The notes beneath the pieces are model-generated. The model had not been told where the DNA came from. It was given only the letters and a program-made list of their open reading frames with translations, and ran no database searches. A DNA stretch of 64,000 bases from Gemmatimonas sp. (GTDB lineage: Bacteria > Gemmatimonadota > Gemmatimonadetes > Gemmatimonadales > Gemmatimonadaceae). The stretch covers positions 213,555-277,554 of the forward strand of contig JAABRO010000011.1 in NCBI GenBank assembly GCA_011390885.1, written 5' to 3'. Below, piece after piece: positions 23,831 through 31,717 of this stretch; within the stretch, counting starts at the first letter, position 1; every line of letters begins with the position of its first letter. The position numbers were made by a program, and so were the translations under genes.

Positions 23831-25125
23831 GCGCGCTCCAGCACCATGGCGTGTCCCATGCCACCCGCGGCGCACACCGTGAGCAGACCGAACTGCCCAT
23901 CGCGCCGCGCCAGTTCGTTGCCCAGCGTGGTCACGATGCGCGCGCCCGTGGCGCCGAACGGATGCCCGATGGACAACGAGCCACCCAGCACGTTGAGCCG
24001 CTCCGGGTCCACCTCGCCCACCGGCTCGGACAGCCCCGCGCGCGCCGCCCACGCGCGTGACGCGAGCCCCTGCACGTTGCTCAGCACCTGCGCGGCGAAC
24101 GCCTCGTGCATCTCGACGAGGTCGATGTCGCGCAGCGACAGGCCGGCGCGCGCGAGTGCCTTCGGGGCCGCGAAGACCGGGGCTTGCAGCAGCTGCTCAC
24201 TCGGGTCGATCGCGGCGTAGGCATACGAACGGATGAACGCGAGCGGCGTGTAGCCGAGCGCCGCCGCCACGTCCTCGCGCATGAGCAGCACGGCCGAGGC
24301 GCCATCGGTGAGGGGCGACGCGTTGCCGGCCGTCACGGTGCCGTAGTGCCGATCGAACACCGGCTTGAGCGCGGCCAGCGACTCGAGCGAGCTGTCGGCG
24401 CGGATGCCGTTGTCCGCGGCGAGCATGTCGGCGTGTCGCGGTGGCAACGTGATCGGGGCGATCTCGGCAGGCAGGCGGCCGTCTGTCGTGCCCGCCGCGG
24501 CGCGCAGGTGCGAGCGCAGGGCGAACGCGTCCTGTGCCTCGCGCGTGATGCCATTGAGCTTGGCCATGGTGTCGGCCGACTGCCCCATCGTCTCGCCGGT
24601 GCTCGGCTCGGTGATGGCCGGCGTGATCGGCACCAGGTCGCGCGGCCGAACGCCGCCGAGCACACGCAGGCGCTGCGAGAGCGACTTCGCCTTGCTCGCG
24701 GCCACGAGCGTGTCGGACATGCGCCGCGAATGCAGGATGGGCACCTGCGTGAGCGACTCGGTGCCACCGGCGATGGCGATCGTGGCGTGGCCGAGCGTGA
24801 TCTGGTCGGCCGCGTCGGTGATGGCCTGGTTGGCCGAGGCGCAGGCGCGTCCCACGGTGAAGGCCTGCACATCGCGCGGGAAGTACGGCAGCAGCGCGAC
24901 TTCACGGGCCGGGTTGGGCGTGAGCACGGAGGGGAGCACCGTGCCGAGCGTGATGAGGTCCACGCCGGTCCCGTCGAGCTCCGTGCGCTGCATGAGCGCC
25001 GCGACCGCGTAGCGCGCGAGGTCGAGGGCGGAGTAGTCCTTGAGCGCGGTGCCGGAGCGGGCGAAGGGCGTGCGGACACCCGCCACGATCGCGACACGCC
25101 GCCCGGGAGAGCCGAAGCGGGTCAT
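23827..25125 (-). CDS. fadI: acetyl-CoA acyltransferase (thiolase)
   Basis: 432 residues; cleaves 3-ketoacyl-CoA in beta-oxidation. The catalytic residues of thiolases are visible: acyl-accepting Cys in GRACASANQAI, His in 'EMHEAFAAQ', His in 'SIGHPFGATGAR' and Cys in 'CAAGGMG'. The length and the insert around residues 130-160 ('RRMSDTLVAASKAKSL') fit FadI rather than the shorter FadA. First gene of a minus-strand operon with fadJ, the DinB-like gene and the M14 peptidase. A 143-base divergent spacer separates it from the VPS10-type gene. Confidence 0.92.
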   Translation of the reverse strand: MTRFGSPGRRVAIVAGVRTPFARSGTALKDYSALDLARYAVAALMQRTELDGTGVDLITLGTVLPSVLTPNPAREVALLPYFPRDVQAFTVGRACASANQAITDAADQITLGHATIAIAGGTESLTQVPILHSRRMSDTLVAASKAKSLSQRLRVLGGVRPRDLVPITPAITEPSTGETMGQSADTMAKLNGITREAQDAFALRSHLRAAAGTTDGRLPAEIAPITLPPRHADMLAADNGIRADSSLESLAALKPVFDRHYGTVTAGNASPLTDGASAVLLMREDVAAALGYTPLAFIRSYAYAAIDPSEQLLQAPVFAAPKALARAGLSLRDIDLVEMHEAFAAQVLSNVQGLASRAWAARAGLSEPVGEVDPERLNVLGGSLSIGHPFGATGARIVTTLGNELARRDGQFGLLTVCAAGGMGHAMVLERA

Positions 25126-25268
25126 GGCCGAAAGCTACCGCGCGGCGCGCGGCAGCGAAGCGGGGCGGCGCCTCGTTCTAGCTGAGCACGGCCTCCCCAC
25201 GCATCATTCCGGCGGTCAGCCAGCGCGACCGTCTTCTCTCTCTTCCTCTCCTCCCCGGAGCCTCACCC

Positions 25269-28200
25269 GTGACGGACCTGCCGTCGTCTCGCGTCTCCCG
25301 AACACTGCTCGCCGGCCTCGTGGCCGGCGCCTCGACCCTCATGCAGCCGCTCGCCGCGCCGGCCCTGTCGGCGCAGCCGGCCGCCGTGCCGGTGGCTGGC
25401 GAGTTTTCCTCGCTGCACTTCCGCTCGATCGGACCGGCCACCATGTCCGGCCGCATCGCCGCCGTGGCCGTGTACGAGGCCGACCCGGCCACGTACTACG
25501 TGGGCACGGCGCACGGCGGCCTCTGGAAGACCACCTCCAACGGCTCCCTCTTCACGCCGCTGCTGCAGCACGAGGGGCTGCTGTCCATCGGCGCGGTGAC
25601 CGTCTCGCAGGGTGACCCGAACCTCGTGTGGGTGGGGACCGGCGAGTCGAACAACCGGCAGAGCATCTCGTGGGGCGACGGCCTGTACAAGAGCACCGAC
25701 GGTGGCCGCACCTTCACGCACATGGGGCTGCGGGAGTCGAAGCACATCCACAAGATCGTGCTCGACCCGATCAACTCCGATGTGGTGTTCGTGGCCGCCA
25801 CGGGCCCACTCTTCGGCAGCGGCGGCGAGCGTGGCGTGTATCGCAGCACCGATGGCGGCAAGACGTGGGCGCGCGTGCTCTTCGTGGACGACGACACCGG
25901 CGTGAACGACCTCGTCATGCACCCCACCAACCCGAAGGTGCTGTTCACGTCCACCTACCAGCGGCGCCGCACCACCTGCTGCATGGTCGGCGGCGGCACA
26001 GGCAGCGCGCTCTGGCGCAGCACCGACGGCGGCAGCTCGTGGCAGAAGGTCGAGGGTGGCTACCCGAGCGGTGCGCTCGGCCGCATCGCCGTGGACATCG
26101 CCCGCTCCAACCCGCAGGTGGTGTACTCGCTCGTCGAGGCGCCGAGCCAGGCCGGCGGCAGCCCGCAGGGGCTCTGGCGCTCCGATGACGGCGGGCTGAC
26201 GTGGCGCCAGGTGAACTCGGTGAACCCGCGCCCGATGTACTTCAGCAAGCTCGTGATCGACCCCACCAACCACGACCGCGTGTACTACGGCGGCGTGGGC
26301 CTGCATGTCTCGCACGATGGCGGACGCACCGTGGAGACGGACGCGGCGCAGGTCATCCACGACGACATCCACGCCATCTGGGTGGATCCGCGCAACCCGA
26401 CGCATGTGCTGATCGGCGGTGACGGCGGCCTCGGCGTGTCCTACGATGGCGCGTTCACCTGGCAGGCGCTACTCAACCTGCCGGTCGGGCTCTTCTACCA
26501 CGTGTCGTTCGACATGGAGACGCCGTTCAACGTGTGCGGCGGCATGCAGGACAACTACAACTGGTGTGGCCCGAGCCGTTCGCGCCTCGGCGCCGGCATC
26601 ATGAACTACGACTGGTTCCAGATCCTCGGCGGAGACGGCTTCGTGGCGCTCCCCGACCCGCGCGACTCGCGCATCGTCTACACCGAGTCGCAGGACGGCA
26701 ACATGATCCGCCGCAACATCGTGACCGGCGAATCGCGCAGCATCCGCCCCACGCCGCTGAACGTCTCGCCGGCGGTGCCTGCGACCGAGCGTTTCCGCTT
26801 CCACTGGGACTCGCCGATGATGCTCTCGTCGCACGACCCGGGCGTGCTGATCGTGGCGGCGAACCGCGTGTTCAAGTCCACCGACCGCGGTGACTCGTGG
26901 ACGGTGATCAGCCCCGACCTCACGAAGAGCCCCAACCGCGACACGATCGTCACGATGGGGGTGAAGAACACCGACATCCGCATCGCGCGCAACGACGGCA
27001 TCTCGCAGTGGCCCACGATCGTGACGCTGGCCGAGTCGCCGAAGCAGGCCGGTGTGCTGTACACGGGCACCGACGACGGCACCGTGAGCGTCACGCGTGA
27101 CGGCGGCGCCACGTGGACCGACATCACGAAGAACCTGCCGGGCTTCCCCGCCGGCGCGTTCGTGTCGGAAGTGGTGCCGTCGCGCTTCGACGCCGGCACG
27201 GTGTACGTGACCGTCGACCACCACCGCGAGAACGACTACGGCACCTACGTGTGGATGAGCACCGACTTCGGGCGCACCTTCCGCTCCATCGCCAGCAACC
27301 TCTCGGGGCGCGTGGTGCGCACGCTCACCGAGGACACGCGGAACGCGGACGTGCTCTACATCGGCAGCGAGGACGGCCTCTACCTGTCGCTCGACCGCGG
27401 CAAGAGCTGGCGCAAGTTCGGCGGCCACAACCTGCCCAACGTGCGCGTGGACGAACTCACCATCCATCCGCGCGACAACGCCCTGCTCGTGGCCTCGCAC
27501 GGCCGCTCCATCTGGATCCTCGACGACCTGTCGCCGGTGCAGGAGCACACGGCCGCGCAGCGCGCCGCGACCGCGGCGCTCTTCACGCCCGGTCCCGCGC
27601 TGCAGTGGAAGTACAAGGACGATCGCAACGACGAGTTCTGGGGCCACCAGACGTTCATCGGCGAGAATCCACCGGCGGAGGCCGTGCTCTCGTACCACGT
27701 GAACGCGGCACCGAAGGCGCTGGCGCTACGCATCTCGCGCGGCAGCCAGGTGGTGCGCGAACTCACCGTGCCCGAAGCGCGTCGTGCGGCCGGCCTGCAG
27801 TCGGTGTGCTGGGACATGCGCAGTGAACCGATCCGCGCGGCGGCAGCGGCAGGTGGCGGTGGCGCGGGTGGCGGTGGCGGCCGTGGCGCCGCGGGCCGCG
27901 AGCGTCCGATCGCGGGTATGCCCACGCCGATTCCCGCGGCGGGGTACATGCAGGACAACCCGTGCCGCGACGCCGGTGGCGGCGGCGGTGGTTTCGGCGG
28001 GTTCGGCGGCGGGGCGGCCAACCTCGGCCCGTACGTGACGCCCGGTGAATACACGGTCGCGCTCGTGGCCGACGGGCAGGTCGTGGACAGCAAGCCGCTG
28101 CGCGTGGTCATGGACCCGAAGGTGGACCTCGCCGGCGAAGCGCGCGTGGCCTACGACGCGTTCCTGCTCGACCTGCACACGCGGCAGCAGCGCGGCGCTG

Positions 28201-28640
28201 ACGTGGCCGCGTCGCTCACCACGCTCGCGGGCCAGATCGCCACGGTGAAGAGCAAGCTCGGTGAGGCGGCCAACCTGCCGGCCGATGCGCGCAGCCGCTT
28301 CACGGCGCTCGAGCAGGCGTTCGACAGCGTGCGCGTGAAGTTCGGTGTCGCCGCCGGCCGCGCGCCCGGTGCGCCCGCGCCGGCCGCTGCGCCCGGTGGT
28401 GGCGGTGGCGGCTTCGGCGCCGCCGCGCTCAACACCACGAACGCGCTCGCGCGGCTCGGTCAGGTGAAGGGGCTGATCGCAGGGATCTGGGAAACGCCGA
28501 GCGAGGGGTCGCGGCGGCAGGCGGAAGCGGCAACGGCGGCGCTCGACGCCGCCATCACCGAGGCCAACGGGGTGCTCGCCACCGCGCGCACGCTCGGCAC
28601 CACGCTTTCCCCGTTCAACCTCACGCTCGGCACGCCCTGA
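25269..28640 (+). CDS. secreted sortilin/VPS10-type beta-propeller protein
   Basis: 1123 residues. Signal peptide 'SRTLLAGLVAGASTLMQPLAAPALSAQP', then BNR/sortilin-type propeller repeats with the recurring pattern S-x-D-G-G-x-(T/S)-(F/W): 'KSTDGGRTFTHM', 'RSTDGGKTWARV', 'RSTDGGSSWQKV', 'RSDDGGLTWRQV', 'VTRDGGATWTDI', 'LSLDRGKSWRKF'. After about residue 780 comes a different C-terminal part with two long Gly runs (GGGGAGGGGG; GGGGGGFGGFGGG) flanking a beta-rich segment and a helical domain. Similar proteins are annotated as VPS10-domain glycosyl-hydrolase-like, but no catalytic residues can be assigned. GTG at 25269 with GGAG eight bases upstream; the leader just before it is a long pyrimidine tract (about 25229-25256). 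Confidence 0.85.
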   Translation: MTDLPSSRVSRTLLAGLVAGASTLMQPLAAPALSAQPAAVPVAGEFSSLHFRSIGPATMSGRIAAVAVYEADPATYYVGTAHGGLWKTTSNGSLFTPLLQHEGLLSIGAVTVSQGDPNLVWVGTGESNNRQSISWGDGLYKSTDGGRTFTHMGLRESKHIHKIVLDPINSDVVFVAATGPLFGSGGERGVYRSTDGGKTWARVLFVDDDTGVNDLVMHPTNPKVLFTSTYQRRRTTCCMVGGGTGSALWRSTDGGSSWQKVEGGYPSGALGRIAVDIARSNPQVVYSLVEAPSQAGGSPQGLWRSDDGGLTWRQVNSVNPRPMYFSKLVIDPTNHDRVYYGGVGLHVSHDGGRTVETDAAQVIHDDIHAIWVDPRNPTHVLIGGDGGLGVSYDGAFTWQALLNLPVGLFYHVSFDMETPFNVCGGMQDNYNWCGPSRSRLGAGIMNYDWFQILGGDGFVALPDPRDSRIVYTESQDGNMIRRNIVTGESRSIRPTPLNVSPAVPATERFRFHWDSPMMLSSHDPGVLIVAANRVFKSTDRGDSWTVISPDLTKSPNRDTIVTMGVKNTDIRIARNDGISQWPTIVTLAESPKQAGVLYTGTDDGTVSVTRDGGATWTDITKNLPGFPAGAFVSEVVPSRFDAGTVYVTVDHHRENDYGTYVWMSTDFGRTFRSIASNLSGRVVRTLTEDTRNADVLYIGSEDGLYLSLDRGKSWRKFGGHNLPNVRVDELTIHPRDNALLVASHGRSIWILDDLSPVQEHTAAQRAATAALFTPGPALQWKYKDDRNDEFWGHQTFIGENPPAEAVLSYHVNAAPKALALRISRGSQVVRELTVPEARRAAGLQSVCWDMRSEPIRAAAAAGGGGAGGGGGRGAAGRERPIAGMPTPIPAAGYMQDNPCRDAGGGGGGFGGFGGGAANLGPYVTPGEYTVALVADGQVVDSKPLRVVMDPKVDLAGEARVAYDAFLLDLHTRQQRGADVAASLTTLAGQIATVKSKLGEAANLPADARSRFTALEQAFDSVRVKFGVAAGRAPGAPAPAAAPGGGGGGFGAAALNTTNALARLGQVKGLIAGIWETPSEGSRRQAEAATAALDAAITEANGVLATARTLGTTLSPFNLTLGTP

Positions 28641-28656
28641 CGATCGTGCCGTCGGT

Positions 28657-28691
28657 CCGGGAGGCGGGGCACACATGCCGCCGCCTCCCGG
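28657..28691. terminator. hairpin between convergent VPS10-type and lipoprotein genes
   Basis: Perfect 11-bp inverted repeat (28657-28667 with 28681-28691), 13-base loop, 16 bases after the stop at 28640. No T-run; it may serve both converging transcripts. Confidence 0.65.
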
Positions 28692-28706
28692 CCCCGATGG
28701 GGTGCG

Positions 28707-29102
28707 TCAGTAGATGCGCTCGCTGCGCGACGTGGCGATCACCCGCCCGTCGCGCAGCGCGCGAACCCGCCACGCGCTGTGCGGATCCGGGCTGAACAGC
28801 GGCGGCAACGACGCGACCGTGTCGGCCGACTCGCTCGACGTCACCACCGCGCCCCCTGCGCCGAGCAGCTCGAAGCGATAGGCCGTGGCCCCGGGAAGCG
28901 CGCGCCACACCATCACGCCGGCACGCTCGCCCACCAGCGTCACCTCGGCGCTCTCCGAGGTCGCGTCTGCTGTTGCGCCGGGTGTCGCATTGGGTGTCAC
29001 GTCCGATGTCGCCTCGCCGGAATCAGCCGGCTGACAGGCCGCCGCGGTCAGTGCAAGCAGCAGCGCGCCGCCGTGCAGGATGTGGCTCAGGTTCGTCGTC
29101 AT
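28707..29102 (-). CDS. small lipoprotein of unknown function
   Basis: 131 residues. Signal peptide ending in a lipobox (LTAAAC), so the mature protein is expected to be lipid-anchored. A Thr/Ala/Ser-rich linker with repeated 'ATPGATADAT'-like units follows, then a single beta-sandwich-like domain ('GVMVWRALPGATAYRFELLGAGG'...'AWRVRALRDGRVIATSRSERIY') that resembles a fibronectin-type fold. ATG at 29102; a GTG one codon earlier is possible. Divergent from glpD. Confidence 0.72.
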   Translation of the reverse strand: MTTNLSHILHGGALLLALTAAACQPADSGEATSDVTPNATPGATADATSESAEVTLVGERAGVMVWRALPGATAYRFELLGAGGAVVTSSESADTVASLPPLFSPDPHSAWRVRALRDGRVIATSRSERIY

Positions 29103-29295
29103 CACATGTGCTCCGTATCAACGCATGTGCCGCGGTGCCCGGTCGAATGCTCCATCGCCACGGGCACGATCACTCCGTGCAGCGGGACCCTGCTGCCGGA
29201 CGCAATCTCCGCGCGCGACCTGTCCGGTTTCAAGCCGTCCGGCGCGTCCACCGCCTCCACTGGCGCCTCCCGGTGTCGAGGCACAGGTTGCGATC

Positions 29296-30999
29296 ATGCA
29301 GCCGCCGGTCGCCCCTGCCCCAGGGGGCTCGTCTCCGTTCAGCTCCGGACATCACCGCGCAATCCGCGCGACTGGTGCGCGCGCCGAGTCGTTCGCCTCG
29401 CTCGCCAGCGAACGCTTCGACCTGGTCGTGATCGGCGGTGGCATCACTGGGGCCGGCGTGGCGCGGGAAGCCGCGCTGCGCGGCCTACGGGTGGCGCTGG
29501 TGGAGCGCGACGATTTCGCGGCCGGCACGTCGAGCCGCTCCTCCCGCCTCATCCACGGTGGCGTGCGCTACCTCGAGCATGGCCACCTCGGTCTCGTGTT
29601 CGAGGCCAGCCAGGAGCGCCGGCTGCTGCTCGAGCTCGCGCCGCACCTCGTGCGGCCGCTCGCCTTCACCTGGCCCGTATACCGCGACGCGCGCGTGCCG
29701 CGCTGGAAGCTGCGCGCCGGTCTCGCGCTGTACGATGCGCTCTCGCTCTTTCGCAACGTGGGACGGCACCAGGGCCTCGACGTGCCCGAGCTGCTCGACG
29801 CCGAACCGGAACTCGAGCGCAACGGCCTCACCGGTGGCGCCCGCTATTGGGACGCCGCCACCGACGACACGCGTCTCACGCTCGCGGCGGCACTGGCCGC
29901 GCGTGAGGCCGGCGCGGTGGTGGTGAACCACGCCGACGTGGAGGCGGGGATCCACGAGGGCGATCGCCTGATCGGTGTGCGCGTGCGCGACACGCTCGCC
30001 GATGCGCAGATCGACGTGCGCGGTGACGTCGTGGTGAACTGCACCGGTCCATGGAGCGACGCCACGGCCGCGCTCACCGGCGTACCGGCGACGCACGCGG
30101 TGCACGGGGCCGTGGGCGCGCACATTGCCGTGCCACGCCAGCGCATCGGCAACCGCGACGCGATCACGCTCACCTCGCCGCTCGACGGTCGCGTGATGTT
30201 CGTGCTGCCGGCCGGTGTGCACGCGATCATCGGCACCACGGAGCGACCGGCCACGAGCGGCCCCGACGAAGTGCGCGCGAGCGGCCAGGAGATCGCCTAC
30301 CTGCTGCGCTCCGTGAACATGCGCTTTCCGTACGCGTCCCTCACCCGCGACGACGTCGTGTCCGCGTGGGCCGGCATCCGGCCGCTCGCGGCGGCGAAGA
30401 CCGGCAGCGGGCGCGACACCGGGAGCGCGTCGCGCGAGCACGCGATCGTGCGCGCCGCCAACGGTCTCGTGAACGTGACCGGCGGCAAGCTCACCACGTG
30501 GCGCGCCATGGCGATCGACATCGTGGACCGCGCCACGGGGCACAAGGCCTCGGCCGACGCCGCGCGGCGCAGCCGCACGGAACCGCTCCCCGGTGGAGAC
30601 ATGCTCTCCCACGCACACACCGTGCACGACGCGAGCGTGATCGTGCACGACGCGGCCGTTGCCGAGCGACTCGCCCAGGCCTACGGCAGCCGCTGGCACA
30701 ATGTCTGGAGCTACGTGCAGCGCGATGCGGCCATGCGACAGCGCGTGGTGGAGCAACTGCCGTACCTGCACGCGGAGATCGCGCACGCGGTGGAGCGGGA
30801 ATCCGCGTGCACGCTCTCCGACCTGCTCATGCGCCGCACGCACGTGGCCTACGAGACGCGCGACCACGGCGTCGCGGCGGCGGAGCGCATCGCTCCGCTC
30901 ATGGGCGCGCTACTGGGATGGAGCGACGCGGCGCGCGTGGAGGCCATCGAAGCCTATCGCGCCGACGTGGCGCGCGTGTTCGACATCGACGACGCCTGA
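29296..30999 (+). CDS. glpD: glycerol-3-phosphate dehydrogenase, FAD-dependent
   Basis: 567 residues. Oxidises sn-glycerol-3-phosphate to dihydroxyacetone phosphate at the membrane and passes electrons to quinone. FAD-binding 'FDLVVIGGGITGAGVAREAALRG', then 'SSRSSRLIHGGVRYLEHG' (a GlpD signature), 'NCTGPWSD', 'GVHAIIGTTE', 'GIRPLAA' and 'NVTGGKLTTWR'; the C-terminal helical domain includes 'ACTLSDLLMRRTHVAYE'. The ATG at 29296 is chosen because the FAD motif follows about 40 residues later; the frame is open further back without similarity. A strong terminator follows 11 bases after the stop. No glpK or glpF is adjacent. Confidence 0.93.
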   Translation: MQPPVAPAPGGSSPFSSGHHRAIRATGARAESFASLASERFDLVVIGGGITGAGVAREAALRGLRVALVERDDFAAGTSSRSSRLIHGGVRYLEHGHLGLVFEASQERRLLLELAPHLVRPLAFTWPVYRDARVPRWKLRAGLALYDALSLFRNVGRHQGLDVPELLDAEPELERNGLTGGARYWDAATDDTRLTLAAALAAREAGAVVVNHADVEAGIHEGDRLIGVRVRDTLADAQIDVRGDVVVNCTGPWSDATAALTGVPATHAVHGAVGAHIAVPRQRIGNRDAITLTSPLDGRVMFVLPAGVHAIIGTTERPATSGPDEVRASGQEIAYLLRSVNMRFPYASLTRDDVVSAWAGIRPLAAAKTGSGRDTGSASREHAIVRAANGLVNVTGGKLTTWRAMAIDIVDRATGHKASADAARRSRTEPLPGGDMLSHAHTVHDASVIVHDAAVAERLAQAYGSRWHNVWSYVQRDAAMRQRVVEQLPYLHAEIAHAVERESACTLSDLLMRRTHVAYETRDHGVAAAERIAPLMGALLGWSDAARVEAIEAYRADVARVFDIDDA

Positions 31000-31010
31000 G
31001 CCCCGATGCA

Positions 31011-31043
31011 CGAGCGCCCCGCCGGTGGCCGGCGGGGCGCTCG
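31011..31043. terminator. bidirectional hairpin between glpD and greA
   Basis: Perfect 14-bp inverted repeat (31011-31024 with 31030-31043) around a 5-base loop, located 11 bases after glpD and 21 bases beyond the greA stop on the other strand. Confidence 0.8.
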
Positions 31044-31064
31044 TGTGTCAGGCCGTGCGGCCGT

Positions 31065-31547
31065 TCACTCGTCGCCGAGCGCGTCCTCGTGGATGGTCAC
31101 GAGTTCCACGACCTTGAGGCGACGCGTGGTGGCGGGCAGCCGCAGGATGGCCGTCTCCCCGACGGCCTTGCCGGCGAGCGCGCGACCGATCGCCGAGCCC
31201 ATGGTCACATGGCCCTCCTCGAAGTCGGCGGAGTCGCCGAACACGAGGTGGTACGTCTCGCGCCCGCCCATGCCCTCGTCCTCGACGACGACCTTGGAGC
31301 CGAGGCCGACGCGGTCGGTCGGAATCTGGTCCATGTCGATCTGGCCGAGCTTGCTGAGCCGCATGTTCAGTTGCCCGAGCCGCGCCTGCACGAACTGCTG
31401 GCGTTCGAGCGCGGCCTTGTACTCCGAGTTCTCCTTCAAGTCGCCCATCTCCACCGCGCGGCGGATCTCCGCGGGCAGGACGATGGTGAGTTCGTGCGTG
31501 AGTCGTTCGACTTCGCCGCGAAGCCTGGCCTTGAGTTCCTCGAGCAT
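31065..31547 (-). CDS. greA: transcription elongation factor GreA
   Basis: 160 residues. Rescues backtracked RNA polymerase by stimulating transcript cleavage through the secondary channel. The N-terminal coiled coil carries the acidic tip 'MGDLKENSEYKAALERQ' (D/E residues of the active tip) and the C-terminal FKBP-like domain has 'VGLGSKVVVEDE'...'SPIG'-like 'GSAIGRALAGKAVGE'. ATG at 31547 gives the standard start (MLEELKARL). The leader just upstream contains a strong hairpin (31573-31604). Confidence 0.93.
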   Translation of the reverse strand: MLEELKARLRGEVERLTHELTIVLPAEIRRAVEMGDLKENSEYKAALERQQFVQARLGQLNMRLSKLGQIDMDQIPTDRVGLGSKVVVEDEGMGGRETYHLVFGDSADFEEGHVTMGSAIGRALAGKAVGETAILRLPATTRRLKVVELVTIHEDALGDE

Positions 31548-31572
31548 GGTGGGCACCGGTAAGTGACACGAA

Positions 31573-31604
31573 GCCCCGTGGCACACCGTGGGTGTGCCCG
31601 GGGC
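31573..31604 (-). promoter_or_regulatory. stem-loop in the greA leader
   Basis: Stem of 14 base pairs with a single bulged T (31579): 31573-31578 plus 31580-31587 pair with 31591-31604 around a 3-base loop. It lies 26 bases upstream of the greA start on the minus strand and downstream of the separate terminator at 31626-31653. In E. coli greA is preceded by a leader attenuator; a similar role here is inference from position and shape only. Confidence 0.5.
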
Positions 31605-31625
31605 GTGGGGCAGATAAGCAAAGGA

Positions 31626-31653
31626 GCGCCCGGCCTGCGGTCAGGCCGGGCGC
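31626..31653 (-). terminator. rho-independent-type terminator after the DUF5117-type gene
   Basis: Perfect 11-bp inverted repeat (31626-31636 with 31643-31653), 6-base loop. Read on the minus strand it is followed by a T-rich stretch (CTCCTTTGCTTATC), the best intrinsic terminator in the window, 65 bases after the stop at 31718. Confidence 0.8.
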
Positions 31654-31717
31654 ACCTTCATTAGGTATTGTACCCCTGCGAGCCGGTGCCCTCAAGCCCC
31701 GGCCACCGCAGGCACGG

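Noticed and set aside
22451..24220. 589-codon plus-strand frame opposite fadJ/fadI
   Set aside because: Same reason: composition-driven shadow of two clear beta-oxidation genes.
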